A stretch of 64,000 bases of DNA from Phycisphaerales bacterium (GTDB lineage: Bacteria; Planctomycetota; Phycisphaerae; Phycisphaerales; UBA1924), in assembly GCA_029260515.1 (NCBI GenBank), contig JAJDDC010000070.1, forward strand, positions 310,001 through 374,000. The letters are read 5' to 3'. Below are positions 9,695 through 18,683 of the stretch, piece after piece; the first letter of the stretch is position 1, and the number at the start of each line of letters is the position of its first letter. The position numbers were made by a program, and so were the translations under genes. Under the pieces are notes generated by a model. That model worked only from the letters and a program-made list of their open reading frames with translations, had not been told where the DNA came from and searched no databases.

Positions 9695-11113
9695 TCACGG
9701 CGCGGGCGACTCGTCCTCGCGTCTGGCCACACCCATCAGAAAGCCGTACCGCTCAAGGGGCCACCAACCGGCGCGGTCGCCGTCGAGGATAAACCAGCAG
9801 CGCGTGGTGGGCTTGTCGATCATGACGAACCGGAGCCCGCCCGCGTGGGCGAACCGCTCGATGATCTTGTCTTTGTAGAGCACCTCGAGCATGCCATCGG
9901 TCGAAGCCCTGGCGGTGTACACCCCACCGTCGTGGTAGTCGCCCTGGATCTGCTCGATCTGCGCCGGGGTCAGGGATTGTGCTTCGGGTGTTTCCTGCGT
10001 GAGCCCGAGCATGAGGGCCGCGATCTGCGCCTCGATCGAGAGCGCGTGCGGCACGCCCTTCCCGTATGTGTTTGTCAGGACCGCGATGCTCAACCCGTCA
10101 CCCGGGTAGTGGGCCAGGGCGGCCGACCCGCCGTCGTACGTGCCCGTGTGCCCGATCTTGGCGCGATCGCCCAGCGTCCCGAGGCGCAGAGCCATCCCGT
10201 AGGGGATCTCTCCCGTGGCGCTCGCGCCGTGAACCAGCGTCGGGGATCGCATCTGCTTGAGCGACGCCTTCGTGACGATCCGCCCCTCGTTGAGGGCGTG
10301 CTGCCAGCCCAGCAGATCGACCACGCTGCTGCAGACCGAGCCCTGGCCGGCGTACACGGACATGTGGATCAGCGGCACGCGCTCGATTCCTTCGGGCGAG
10401 CGGTGGATGGAGTCGGCCATGATCGAGGCGGGCGCGCGGTCCCCCACCACGATGCCGTCGAGCCCCGCGGGGCGCAGCAGTCGGTTGGTGAGGTAGTCCG
10501 GGTACGCCTCGCCAGACGCCGCCTCGACCGCGACCCCGAGCATGAGGAAGCCCGGGTTGCAGTACTTCCAGGTCTCGCCGGCCCCGAATTTGATCGATCC
10601 CTCGTTGAGCTCGACGTCGTCGAGCACCTCGAGCCCGGTGCGTTTCTTGTCGAGGCCCGCCGGTGGGTTGAGTTCGTCCAGCCTTCCCGCGGCGAACCCG
10701 GACGTGTGGCGGAGCAGCTGCTCGATCGTTGCGTCGGGAAAGTGCGCTGGCGCCTGTGGCACGACCTGTTTGATGGAGTCGTCGAGCGAGAGCTTGCCGT
10801 CCTCGACCAGCCGGAGGATCGCCGCGGCCGTGAACTGCTTGCCGGTCGAGGCGATGTCGTAGACCGTGCCCTCGTGCGCGCCCCGGGTTCGTTCGAGGTC
10901 CGCGAACCCGAACCCGTGTGCGTACACGAGCTCGCCGTCGATCGCGATCCCGACCGAGAGGCCGACGATGCCGCCCTCGTCGATCGCCCGCTGTGCGATC
11001 TGCCTCACGCGCTCGCCCTGGACTTGCAGCGCGTCGTCCCCCGACGGCTCGGGCTGGGCGGCCGCGATGCCGACGCACAAGACACATGCCGAGATCGCTG
11101 CGCTGTTCTTCAT
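9695..11113 (-). CDS. Secreted serine hydrolase, beta-lactamase/PBP-like family
   Basis: This 472-aa protein has a signal peptide (cleavage near AAAQP). The active-site SxxK is S89-T-G-K92 (IASTGKQF). A Y-x-N element (YCNPGF) and an HTG third motif (GHTGTYDGG) are typical of class C beta-lactamase-related enzymes and DD-peptidases. A separate C-terminal beta domain of about 100 residues follows. The start at 11113 is favoured because it begins the signal peptide. It lies 54 bases downstream of rpoN. The family includes esterases, peptidases and beta-lactamases, and the sequence does not tell which. Confidence 0.88.
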   Translation of the reverse strand: MKNSAAISACVLCVGIAAAQPEPSGDDALQVQGERVRQIAQRAIDEGGIVGLSVGIAIDGELVYAHGFGFADLERTRGAHEGTVYDIASTGKQFTAAAILRLVEDGKLSLDDSIKQVVPQAPAHFPDATIEQLLRHTSGFAAGRLDELNPPAGLDKKRTGLEVLDDVELNEGSIKFGAGETWKYCNPGFLMLGVAVEAASGEAYPDYLTNRLLRPAGLDGIVVGDRAPASIMADSIHRSPEGIERVPLIHMSVYAGQGSVCSSVVDLLGWQHALNEGRIVTKASLKQMRSPTLVHGASATGEIPYGMALRLGTLGDRAKIGHTGTYDGGSAALAHYPGDGLSIAVLTNTYGKGVPHALSIEAQIAALMLGLTQETPEAQSLTPAQIEQIQGDYHDGGVYTARASTDGMLEVLYKDKIIERFAHAGGLRFVMIDKPTTRCWFILDGDRAGWWPLERYGFLMGVARREDESPAP

Positions 11114-11167
11114 GGGGCACAGCCTACCCCCGGCCCGGTCACGAAACCAACGCAGGATCAGAACCAA

Positions 11168-12712
11168 CTAGAACTGCTTGCGCATCCGGGCGCTGGGCAC
11201 GTCCATCTGCCCGCGGTACTTGGCGACCGTCCTGCGGGCGATCTCGTAGCCGCGTTCCTTGAGGGCCTCCGACAACGCGTCGTCCGACAAGGGCTTGGCC
11301 TTGTCCTCGTTGTCGATGATCTCCTGCAGCGCCGCGCGGACCGCGTTGGCGCTGACCTCCTCGCCCGACTCGGTCGTCATCCCGCCCGTGAAGAAGCTCC
11401 GCAGGGGCACGACGCCCCGGGGCGTGAGCAGGTGCTTGTCGGCGACCGCCCGCGAGACCGTCGCGACGTGGATGCCCAGCTGCTCGGCGACCTGCGTCAT
11501 CGGCAGCGGGCGCAGCGCCTCGGGGCCGAAGTCGAAGAAGTCGCGCTGCTCGGCGATCACGACGTTGATCACGCGCATCACGGTCGAGCGGCGCTGCTCG
11601 ACCGCGTCGAGCAGCCACTGGGCGTTGGACAGGCTCTTCTTGAGGAACTCGCGGTCGCGCTTCGGCGCGGCCCGGTCCTTGGCCATGATCGCGTACTCGC
11701 GGTTGATCCGCAGGCTCGAGGCCCTCGTGTCCGCGAGGTAGGCGATGTACCGGTCGTTCTCCTCGTCGAACTCCACGATCGCGTCGGGGATAACGGGCTC
11801 GGCCGCCTCGTTCGAGAGCGCCCGCGCCGGCGCGAGCGACAACCGGCGCAGCACGTCCACGCCCCGCTTGAGCTCGTCCAGGCCCACACCCAGCGCGTCG
11901 GCGATCCTGGGCATCCGGTTCTTCGCCAGGTCGTCGAGCCCGACGTCCGCGATCCGGCGTGCCAGGTCGATGTCCACGCGGGGCGCGATCCGGGCCTCGT
12001 CGGGGCGGTCGGCGTGCGCGTCGAGTTGGAGCAGCAGGCACTCGCGTGCGTCGCGGGCCGCCACGCCCGCCGGCTCGAGCAGGACCTGCACCGCCGCAAG
12101 CGCCCGCTCCATGGTCGGCGCGTCGGGCCCCCCGCCCCGCACGTTCTGGGCGACGTCGGGCAGCGTGACGCGGAGGTACCCGTCGTCGTCGAGCGACTCG
12201 ACGATCGCCTCGCCCGGGGCGCGTAGGTCCTCGTCCACGTCCACCATCCGCCACTGGGCGAGCAGCTGCTCGCGCATCGAGGGCCCCCGGGCGGGGGCGG
12301 AGGCCATCGCGTCGGTCTTCGCGTCGCGCTCGCCGTCGAGGCGGGTCGAGCGGATCGACGATTCGCGCAGCCCGTCGCGCTGGGCGAGCATGCTGTCGGC
12401 CTGGAGGTTGGACTCGCTGAACGCGTTCTCGGCGGCCTCGGGGTTTGACTCCTCGAAATCGTCGAGACGCGCGAAGTCGTCCACCGACTCGCCGGGCGCC
12501 TCGCTCGGCTCGTCGGGGCGCCGATCGTCGTCGTGCGCGTCGTCGGGGCCCTGGTCCTGCAGCTCGAGCGTCGGGTTCGCCTCCAGCTCCTGCTCGATCC
12601 GCTCCTCGAGTTCCAGCAGGGGCATCTGCAGGATCTCCATGGACTGGATCATCCTGGGCGCCAGCTTCATGTGCTGGCCGAGCTTCATGCTTTGGGAGGT
12701 TTCGAAACGCAT
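11168..12712 (-). CDS. rpoN: RNA polymerase sigma-54 factor
   Basis: This is the alternative sigma factor that recognises -24/-12 promoters and needs an AAA+ enhancer-binding activator (514 aa). The N-terminal Region I has the family opening (LGQHMKLAPRMIQSMEILQ) and is followed by an acidic linker (about 50-130) and the core-binding domain. A helix-turn-helix lies around 403-423 (VAEQLGIHVATVSR). The near-invariant RpoN box ARRTVAKYR is at 492-500. The gene starts 15 bases after the recR stop, suggesting co-transcription. A candidate target promoter lies in front of clpC. Confidence 0.97.
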   Translation of the reverse strand: MRFETSQSMKLGQHMKLAPRMIQSMEILQMPLLELEERIEQELEANPTLELQDQGPDDAHDDDRRPDEPSEAPGESVDDFARLDDFEESNPEAAENAFSESNLQADSMLAQRDGLRESSIRSTRLDGERDAKTDAMASAPARGPSMREQLLAQWRMVDVDEDLRAPGEAIVESLDDDGYLRVTLPDVAQNVRGGGPDAPTMERALAAVQVLLEPAGVAARDARECLLLQLDAHADRPDEARIAPRVDIDLARRIADVGLDDLAKNRMPRIADALGVGLDELKRGVDVLRRLSLAPARALSNEAAEPVIPDAIVEFDEENDRYIAYLADTRASSLRINREYAIMAKDRAAPKRDREFLKKSLSNAQWLLDAVEQRRSTVMRVINVVIAEQRDFFDFGPEALRPLPMTQVAEQLGIHVATVSRAVADKHLLTPRGVVPLRSFFTGGMTTESGEEVSANAVRAALQEIIDNEDKAKPLSDDALSEALKERGYEIARRTVAKYRGQMDVPSARMRKQF

Positions 12713-12727
12713 GGTGGAGCGCGGGCG

Positions 12728-13405
12728 TCAGCCCATCCTCTGCCTTCCCTCGATCGCGTCCGCCAGCACGGCGGTGTTCGCGTACTCGAGCTGGGCGCCC
12801 GTGGGCAGGCCGCGGGCCAGGCGCGAGACGCTCACTGTCCGCTTGCCGAGTTCTTGTGCGAGGTGCAGGGCGGTGCCGTCGCCCTCGAGCGTGGGGTTGA
12901 GGCCGAGGATGACCTCCTCGATAGGCGTCGCCGCGCCGCCCGGGGGGGCGAACTTGTCGGGGTGGTCGAGGCGGTCGAGCAGGTGGTCGATGGTCAGCGA
13001 GTCGGGCCCGACGCCCTCCAGGGGCGAGAGGCGCCCCATGAGCACGTGGTAGAGGCCCCGGTACATCCCCGTCTGCTCCAGGGCGATCAGGTCCTTGGGC
13101 TGCTCGACGACCAGCACACGCGTCCGGTCGCGCTTGGGGCTCGCGCAGATCGGGCACAGCGTGCCGTCGCACAGCGTGAAGCAGTGCTCGCAGTGCCTGA
13201 CCGTCTTCTTGAGGTCCTCGACGGCCTTGGCCAGACGCATCGCGCTGGGCGTGTCGGCCTTGAGCAGGTGGAAGGCGAGGCGTTCGGCGCTGCGGCGACC
13301 GATCCCGGGCAGGCGGGAGAACTCGGCGATCAGGCGATCGACGGCCTCCGGGTAGGCCGAGGAGGACGCCCGCTTCGGGGGGCCATTGGACTCGCGGTCG
13401 CTCAC
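12728..13405 (-). CDS. recR: Recombination mediator protein RecR
   Basis: RecR acts with RecO/RecF to load RecA at gapped DNA. The 225-aa protein has the helix-hairpin-helix at 32-48 (LPGIGRRSAERLAFHLL), a C4 zinc finger at C72/C75/C84/C87, and a Toprim domain starting at RVLVVEQ. A GTG at 13405 is the probable start. No strong ribosome-binding site is visible, and a TTG two codons further upstream (13411) is an alternative. The 5' end abuts the divergent phosphatase gene. It is first in the leftward run leading into rpoN. dnaX and ybaB, its usual neighbours, are not here. Confidence 0.95.
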   Translation of the reverse strand: MSDRESNGPPKRASSSAYPEAVDRLIAEFSRLPGIGRRSAERLAFHLLKADTPSAMRLAKAVEDLKKTVRHCEHCFTLCDGTLCPICASPKRDRTRVLVVEQPKDLIALEQTGMYRGLYHVLMGRLSPLEGVGPDSLTIDHLLDRLDHPDKFAPPGGAATPIEEVILGLNPTLEGDGTALHLAQELGKRTVSVSRLARGLPTGAQLEYANTAVLADAIEGRQRMG

Positions 13406-13423
13406 ATGCAAATCATATGCCCG

Positions 13424-14110
13424 ATGGCCGACGACCCCACACCCGATCCGGGCCAGCCCGACGCGCACGCCTGGTCCTGGCCCCGGTTCACTCGCAACGC
13501 GCTGATCATCGCGGCGGTGGTCGGCCTCGGCGGATGGGCGTGGGTCGCGAACATCTCGCCCAACCTCCACCCCAAGAACTTCGGCGTGGTCGCCGAGGGC
13601 GAGGTCTACCGCGCCGGGCGCCTCACGCCAGAGGCGATCCGCAGGGTCGCCCGCGAGCACGGCGTGCGCACGATCGTGGACCTGGGCGCCCACCACGCGG
13701 GCTCGGCGGGCGAGCGGCGCGAGGCGATGACCGCCGCGGCGCTCGGGATCACCCGCTACGAGTTCCCCCTCTTCGGCGATGGCACGGGCGACCCGAACCA
13801 GTACGCCCGCGCCCTGCGCGTGATGACCGACCCCGACGCGCAGCCCGTGCTCGTCCACTGCGCCGCCGGCGCGGAGCGGACGGGCGTCGCGGTCGCGCTG
13901 TACCGGATGCTCGCCGAGAACGCGACGCTCGAGAGCGCGATGGACGATGCCCGCGAGTATCGGCACGACCCGGCGGGCAACCCGCGTGTCCGCGAGATGC
14001 TCGAGACCTGGCGGGATCCGATCGCCGAGGCGCTGGCGACCGGGGGGGTGATCCCCTACGAGGGCCCGGTTCCCGAGGGCGCCGAGCCCACCGCGCCCGG
14101 GCCGCCGTGA
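13424..14110 (+). CDS. Membrane-anchored dual-specificity-type phosphatase
   Basis: This 228-aa protein has one N-terminal transmembrane helix (about 24-43) and a tyrosine/dual-specificity phosphatase domain. The catalytic P-loop is HCAAGAERTG with Cys146 and Arg152. Upstream motifs VYRAGRL and TIVDLG match small prokaryotic DSPs. An ATG at 13406 would add six residues and abut the recR start codon; 13424 is a cautious choice. The stop overlaps the GTG start of the downstream glycosyltransferase by four bases (GTGA), implying translational coupling. A role linked to lipid-linked sugar phosphates or phosphoproteins is inference. Confidence 0.85.
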   Translation: MADDPTPDPGQPDAHAWSWPRFTRNALIIAAVVGLGGWAWVANISPNLHPKNFGVVAEGEVYRAGRLTPEAIRRVAREHGVRTIVDLGAHHAGSAGERREAMTAAALGITRYEFPLFGDGTGDPNQYARALRVMTDPDAQPVLVHCAAGAERTGVAVALYRMLAENATLESAMDDAREYRHDPAGNPRVREMLETWRDPIAEALATGGVIPYEGPVPEGAEPTAPGPP

Positions 14111-15708
14111 ACGGGCCCGAAGCGGTAGGCTCGCCCGGCGTGCGCACGTACCTTGCCCGGCATCTCTGGCTCCAGGCGTCGCTCGTGCTGCTGGTGTGCG
14201 CCGCGGTGTACTGGCCCGCGCTCGGGCACGGCGGGATGGCGATGAGCGAGGCCCACCGGGTGGTTCCGGCGCACGAGATGCTCGACTCGGGCGACTGGCT
14301 CACGCCCACGATGTTCGGGGCGGCGTACGCCCGCAAGCCGCCAGGCATGAGCTGGGCGATCGCGGCGTGCTCGATGGCCTTCGGGCAGACCGAGTGGGCG
14401 GCGCGGGCGGTCTCGGCGTTGTCGATGACACTCATGGCGCTGGGCGCGTGGCGCGTCGGGACGCGGTGGTTCGGGTCGCCCTGGGGCCTGGCCTCGGGGC
14501 TCGCGGTGGCGCTGATGCCCCAGATGTGGGAGTCTGGACGCAGCGCAGAGATCGAGGCGCTCAACAACCTGGGGACGCTCGTGTGCGCGCTGGCGGTGCT
14601 GGAGATCGTGCTCGCGCGGAACGACGGGCGTGTGCGCACGCGCGTGGCGCTGGGCGTCGTGCTGGCGCTGGGCGTCGTCGTCATGGGCTTGGCGAAGGGG
14701 CCCGCGGGGGCGCCGGTGCTCGGGGGCGCCCTGCTGGCTGGCGCGGCGTTGCGTCTGCGCGGGCTGGCGCGGGTCGAGCTGTGGGGCGGGCTGGCGCTGG
14801 GGGCGCTCGTGGTCGCGGGCGCGTATTACGCTGTCTGGCGGTCGGTGGATGCCAGCGGGCTCGACTCGCCCGTCGCGTTGCACGGCACACACCTGTGGCG
14901 CCCGGGGCACGTGCTGGGCGTGCTCACGCTGGCGCCGACGGCGTGGGTGTGGGCGTTGCCCGCGTCGCTGGCTCTGCTGTTCGCGTGGGGGCCCGACGCG
15001 CGGCGGGAGGCGGAGGGCGACGAGGATGCGCGCGCCCGACGCACGTACGCCATGGGCGCGACGCTCGCGTGGGTCTTCGCGCTCGGGATCTACACGCTGC
15101 TGGGCATCTCGAACGCGCGGTACGCCGCCCCGGCGGGCGGGTTGGCGGCGGTCGCGGCCGCGTACGCTGTGCGCGGCGCAGCGTGCGGGAGTGTGTTCAC
15201 CGACAGGCGGCGGGGGATCGCGCGGGCGATGCTGCTCGGTCGGGCGTGGGTGTGGGTCGTGCTGCTGCTGGTCGGGGCGTGGGTGTACATCTCGACACGC
15301 GAGGGCGACGTCCGCGCGACAAGCGGGCGCGGGGCGGGGGTGCGCCTTGCGGGCGTGATCGCGGACGCGGTCGGCGAGGGGCGTGTGCGCACGCCGACGA
15401 CGCTGGTCGCCGACGACGCGATCGAGGCCAGGCCCGAGGTGCTGGCGAGCGCGCGCCGAGAGCTGGGACGCCTCGGGCTGGGACGTGATGTGCGCGTGGT
15501 GTGGAACGTGGGAAGATGGGCAAACTGGAACCCCGAATATGGGGATCTGGTGCTCCTGCGCCTCGATGCCGGGAGCGAAGAATCACAGCTTGTTGAAGGA
15601 CCGGGCGCCAGGGCGGGGCTTGTCGAGCTCGGGCGGTTCGATGTGCACAAGTACAAGCTCGGTCTCTATTTGAGTGAACCGAATGGGGAGAGTCCCCCGG
15701 GCGGGTAG
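14107..15708 (+). CDS. Membrane glycosyltransferase, ArnT/PMT-like (GT-C fold)
   Basis: This 533-aa polytopic protein has about ten hydrophobic segments. The first luminal loop has the GT-C pattern: an acidic MSEAHR after helix 1, then ARKPPGMSWAIA, as in ArnT and other dolichyl- or undecaprenyl-phosphate sugar transferases. It starts at GTG 14107, sharing GTGA with the preceding phosphatase stop; a second in-frame GTG lies at 14140. The C-terminal 110 residues are soluble. It probably transfers a sugar from a polyprenyl-phosphate donor to lipid or protein on the periplasmic face. Acceptor and donor are unknown. Confidence 0.82.
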   Translation: MNGPEAVGSPGVRTYLARHLWLQASLVLLVCAAVYWPALGHGGMAMSEAHRVVPAHEMLDSGDWLTPTMFGAAYARKPPGMSWAIAACSMAFGQTEWAARAVSALSMTLMALGAWRVGTRWFGSPWGLASGLAVALMPQMWESGRSAEIEALNNLGTLVCALAVLEIVLARNDGRVRTRVALGVVLALGVVVMGLAKGPAGAPVLGGALLAGAALRLRGLARVELWGGLALGALVVAGAYYAVWRSVDASGLDSPVALHGTHLWRPGHVLGVLTLAPTAWVWALPASLALLFAWGPDARREAEGDEDARARRTYAMGATLAWVFALGIYTLLGISNARYAAPAGGLAAVAAAYAVRGAACGSVFTDRRRGIARAMLLGRAWVWVVLLLVGAWVYISTREGDVRATSGRGAGVRLAGVIADAVGEGRVRTPTTLVADDAIEARPEVLASARRELGRLGLGRDVRVVWNVGRWANWNPEYGDLVLLRLDAGSEESQLVEGPGARAGLVELGRFDVHKYKLGLYLSEPNGESPPGG

Positions 15709-16023
15709 GCGCGGAATAACGCGAGTTTCGCGCCTGCACGCTTGTGGGGTGTTGTCCCGCGCTTGGGGGATCGTTAGTGTGGATGCGCGTCCGTGTCGGG
15801 AGAGAGAGCGGCCCTCGGGTCGTCCTCCCCGCTCGTGGGGAGGTATCGATCGGACGCACCGCGACCAGCAGCTCCGGGGCGTGTCTGGAGAGAGGTGACG
15901 CCCTTGGGCTGCTGTGTCGCTTTTGGGCGGTGGCGCTTGTCGAGCGCATGAGAAGCCCCGGCATTTGCATGCCGGGGCGTTGATGTGCGCAGGGTGTTTC
16001 GGACGGTTGAGCGGCCGCGGGCG
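15709..16023. other. Convergent intergenic region with two hairpins
   Basis: No gene is seen in this 315-base stretch between the rightward glycosyltransferase and the leftward GC-dockerin gene. It holds a 7-bp hairpin (15824-15830 with 15837-15843, loop GCTCGT) that could end the glycosyltransferase transcript. Nearer the leftward gene it holds the 10-bp hairpin listed at 15955-15978. Confidence 0.5.
15955..15978 (-). terminator. Hairpin terminator candidate
   Basis: A perfect 10-bp stem (15955-15964 with 15969-15978) and a 4-base loop lie 46 bases beyond the end of the leftward gene. The trailing T run is weak on either strand, so it may be a Rho-assisted or bidirectional terminator. Confidence 0.5.
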
Positions 16024-18540
16024 TCAGGAGCAGCCCGTGCCGAACGCCGTGAGGAACGCGATCACATCCGAGAAGTCGAAGACGCCGATGGGTTCTGCGA
16101 GGTCGGCGAGGCCGTCGCCCGTGCCGAACGCGGTGAGGAAGACGATGACGTCGGAGAAGTCGAGTACGTCGTAGGGCGGTGCGAAGTCGCCCTCGCAGGT
16201 GTGGACAAGCAGGACGCGGTCGGCCTCGTAGAAGACGCGGTAGACGCGGTTTGGCAGGGTGGTGGGGAGTGTCACGCTGTCGAACTGGCCGGTGACCGAA
16301 CCTCCGTCGATGATGACGAACTCGTCGCCCACGGCCGGGAAGTAGGCCTCGATCTCGGTGACGATGAGCGATCCGGCGAGGACGTGGTCGGCGTTGCCCG
16401 AGATGCGGTCGTGCGACGAGCCGTCGGCGAGGGCGAGTTCGACCTCGTAGACCGAGGTCGCGGTGCGTGTGATCGTGCCGTTGTTGGACTGGATCTCGCC
16501 GACGCTCTCGCCCGGGGCGATCGTGCCGTGGATTGTGAGGTCGCCGACGGTGCGCCCGGTCCCGGTGATGGTCTGGCCTGCGCCGATGGTGGCGGCGCCG
16601 ACGGGGACGTTGATCCGGGCGTCTGCGAAGTCCGTGCTTCCGGGGGCGAGGTTGATCTCGCCTGCGCCCGTGATCGAGGCGGCGTCGGCGAGTGCGAGGG
16701 TGGCGTTGAAGACCTGCGCTGTGCGGTTGACGAGGACGCGGCCGTCGTTGACGATCGTGCCCGAGGCGGCGAGGACGCAGTTCGTGCCGTCGATGCCCAG
16801 GTCGCCCGAGTTGGTGAGGTCTGTGATGGCGTTGGCGCCGTCGGCGGCGGTGACGACACCGTTGTTGGTGGTTTCGAGCGTGCCACCGGTGACCGAGCCG
16901 TTGACGATGGCGAGGACGGCGTTGTCGGCGGCGATGACCGCGCCCGCGCCCTGGGCGATGGAGCCGCGGATCTCGAGCGGGCCCTCGGCGGAGTTGGCCT
17001 CGATGCGGGCGTCGGAGGTGAAGTCGCCAACAAACCGTCCGGCGCCCGTGATTGTCTGACCGGCGCCGATCGCGGTGGTGACGCCCGTGTCGGACTCGAT
17101 GCGGGCGTCGTTGGTATCGCCCGCGACGATGGACATCTCGATCTGGCCCGTGCCGGCGATGCTCGGGGTTCCCGTGAAGAAGAGCGTCGAGTTGAAGACG
17201 GTGAGGTCTGGGTTGAGCTGGACGACGCCGTTGTTCGTGAGCGTGCTGTTGACCTCGAGTGTGTGTCCGCCGCCCATGACGGCGAGCGTGCCGGCGTTGG
17301 TGGCGGGGGCGTCGAGGAGGCTCGTGCCGTTGGTCGTGCGGACGCGGCCGCCGGCGGAGGAGTCGAGGTTTGCGTTGGTGATGGTGGCGGAGCTGAGGCC
17401 GATCTCGCCGCCGTTGGCGCGGACGATGGCGGCGCCCGAGAGGGTCAGGGTGTCGAAGATTTCGAGGAGCTGGCCCGGGGCGTCGGCGTCGAGCGAGCCC
17501 TGGAGGACGAGGTCGCCGACGAGGCGCCCGGCGCCGTGGACGTCGATGTCGGGCCCGAGCGTGCCTGTGAAGCCGTCGGCGGCCTGGATGCGGGCATCGC
17601 CGGTGTCGTTGTCCACGGTCCGCATGATGATCTCGGCATCGCCCGAGAGGGTGGCGGAGTCGGTGAAGCGGAGGGTGGCGTTGAAGACCTGCAGGGAGCT
17701 GTTGATGTCGATGATGCCGTCGACGGTCGCGTTGCTGGCGAGGTCGAGGGTGAGGCCGCCGCCGGGGATGTTGATCGTGCCGGTGATCTGTGGGGCGCCC
17801 GCGAGGACGGACGTGCCCGCGTCCACGACGAACGAGCCGCCGGCGGACGAGCTGAGCGTGCCGCCGATGACAGTGGCCGTGTGGAGGATGACGTCGGCGC
17901 CGTCGGCCGAGAGCGTTCCGCCCCCGGACTGGTCAACGGTTTCCAAGATGCGGATTCCGACGGAGGTGGGGACGTTGGAGGTGATCAGGCCGTTGTTGAC
18001 GAAGTCGCCCTCGAGCTGGCCGGCGCCGTCGATGGTGTGGGTCGCGGCGTGTGTGAGCGTGAGCCCCGCGGCGACGGTGATCTTCGCATCCGGGTGGGCG
18101 CTCGGCGCGCCGAGCGTAACCGTGCCCGACCCGTCGAGTGTGAAGCCGGCGAGGGGGGTCGTGACGCCCGACCGGAACGCGAGGCTGGCGTCGAACACGG
18201 AGGCGGTGGAGTTGACGAGGACGGCGCCGTCGTTGGTGACGCGGTCGTAGACGCGGAGCGGGATCCCACCGCGGATCTCGAGCAGGGCGTCGGGGTTGGG
18301 GATGTCGATGGAGGTGATATCAATGGCGCGGTCGAGGTCGACGGTGTAGGCGCCGACGAGGCCGAGCGTCGCGGTGTCGCCGTCGAGATCGGGGTAGGCG
18401 GTGCTGGGGGACCAGTTTGTGCTGATATCCCAGAGGCCGTCGGAGGCGGCGGCCCAGGAGTACGCGGTCTGTGCGGTGGCGGCGGACGCGGAGCCGGCGA
18501 TGGCGAGCAGCGTCGCCGCGGCGGTCGGGCGGATGGGCAT
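16024..18540 (-). CDS. Secreted beta-strand-repeat protein with GC-type dockerin
   Basis: This 838-aa protein starts at 18540 behind AAGGGGAGAG and has a signal peptide (cleavage near ATAQT). An N-terminal block (YSWAAASDGLWDISTNW) resembles the opening of autotransporter-associated beta-repeat proteins. It is followed by about 600 residues of Asn/Gly/Thr-rich strands with recurring elements such as GAGQTITGAGR, VFNATL and NNGVV. This points to a parallel beta-solenoid. The tail (about 782-838) has I at the variable site in both halves, a divergent first half (FAPPYDVLDFSDVIVFL) and ends GCS rather than GCP. Likely a structural or adhesive surface protein; no enzyme motif was seen. Confidence 0.85.
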   Translation of the reverse strand: MPIRPTAAATLLAIAGSASAATAQTAYSWAAASDGLWDISTNWSPSTAYPDLDGDTATLGLVGAYTVDLDRAIDITSIDIPNPDALLEIRGGIPLRVYDRVTNDGAVLVNSTASVFDASLAFRSGVTTPLAGFTLDGSGTVTLGAPSAHPDAKITVAAGLTLTHAATHTIDGAGQLEGDFVNNGLITSNVPTSVGIRILETVDQSGGGTLSADGADVILHTATVIGGTLSSSAGGSFVVDAGTSVLAGAPQITGTINIPGGGLTLDLASNATVDGIIDINSSLQVFNATLRFTDSATLSGDAEIIMRTVDNDTGDARIQAADGFTGTLGPDIDVHGAGRLVGDLVLQGSLDADAPGQLLEIFDTLTLSGAAIVRANGGEIGLSSATITNANLDSSAGGRVRTTNGTSLLDAPATNAGTLAVMGGGHTLEVNSTLTNNGVVQLNPDLTVFNSTLFFTGTPSIAGTGQIEMSIVAGDTNDARIESDTGVTTAIGAGQTITGAGRFVGDFTSDARIEANSAEGPLEIRGSIAQGAGAVIAADNAVLAIVNGSVTGGTLETTNNGVVTAADGANAITDLTNSGDLGIDGTNCVLAASGTIVNDGRVLVNRTAQVFNATLALADAASITGAGEINLAPGSTDFADARINVPVGAATIGAGQTITGTGRTVGDLTIHGTIAPGESVGEIQSNNGTITRTATSVYEVELALADGSSHDRISGNADHVLAGSLIVTEIEAYFPAVGDEFVIIDGGSVTGQFDSVTLPTTLPNRVYRVFYEADRVLLVHTCEGDFAPPYDVLDFSDVIVFLTAFGTGDGLADLAEPIGVFDFSDVIAFLTAFGTGCS

Positions 18541-18683
18541 CTCTCTCCCCTTAAAAATATGGGGCGCTGTCGCGCCCGTGAATCAGATGGACACTCCCCC
18601 GGCGCCCACGCAGGTCGCGGGCGCGGCGATCGGGAGTCACAGTAGAGCGGTTCGGGCGCTCTGGGTCCAGCCTACGTCGGGGA

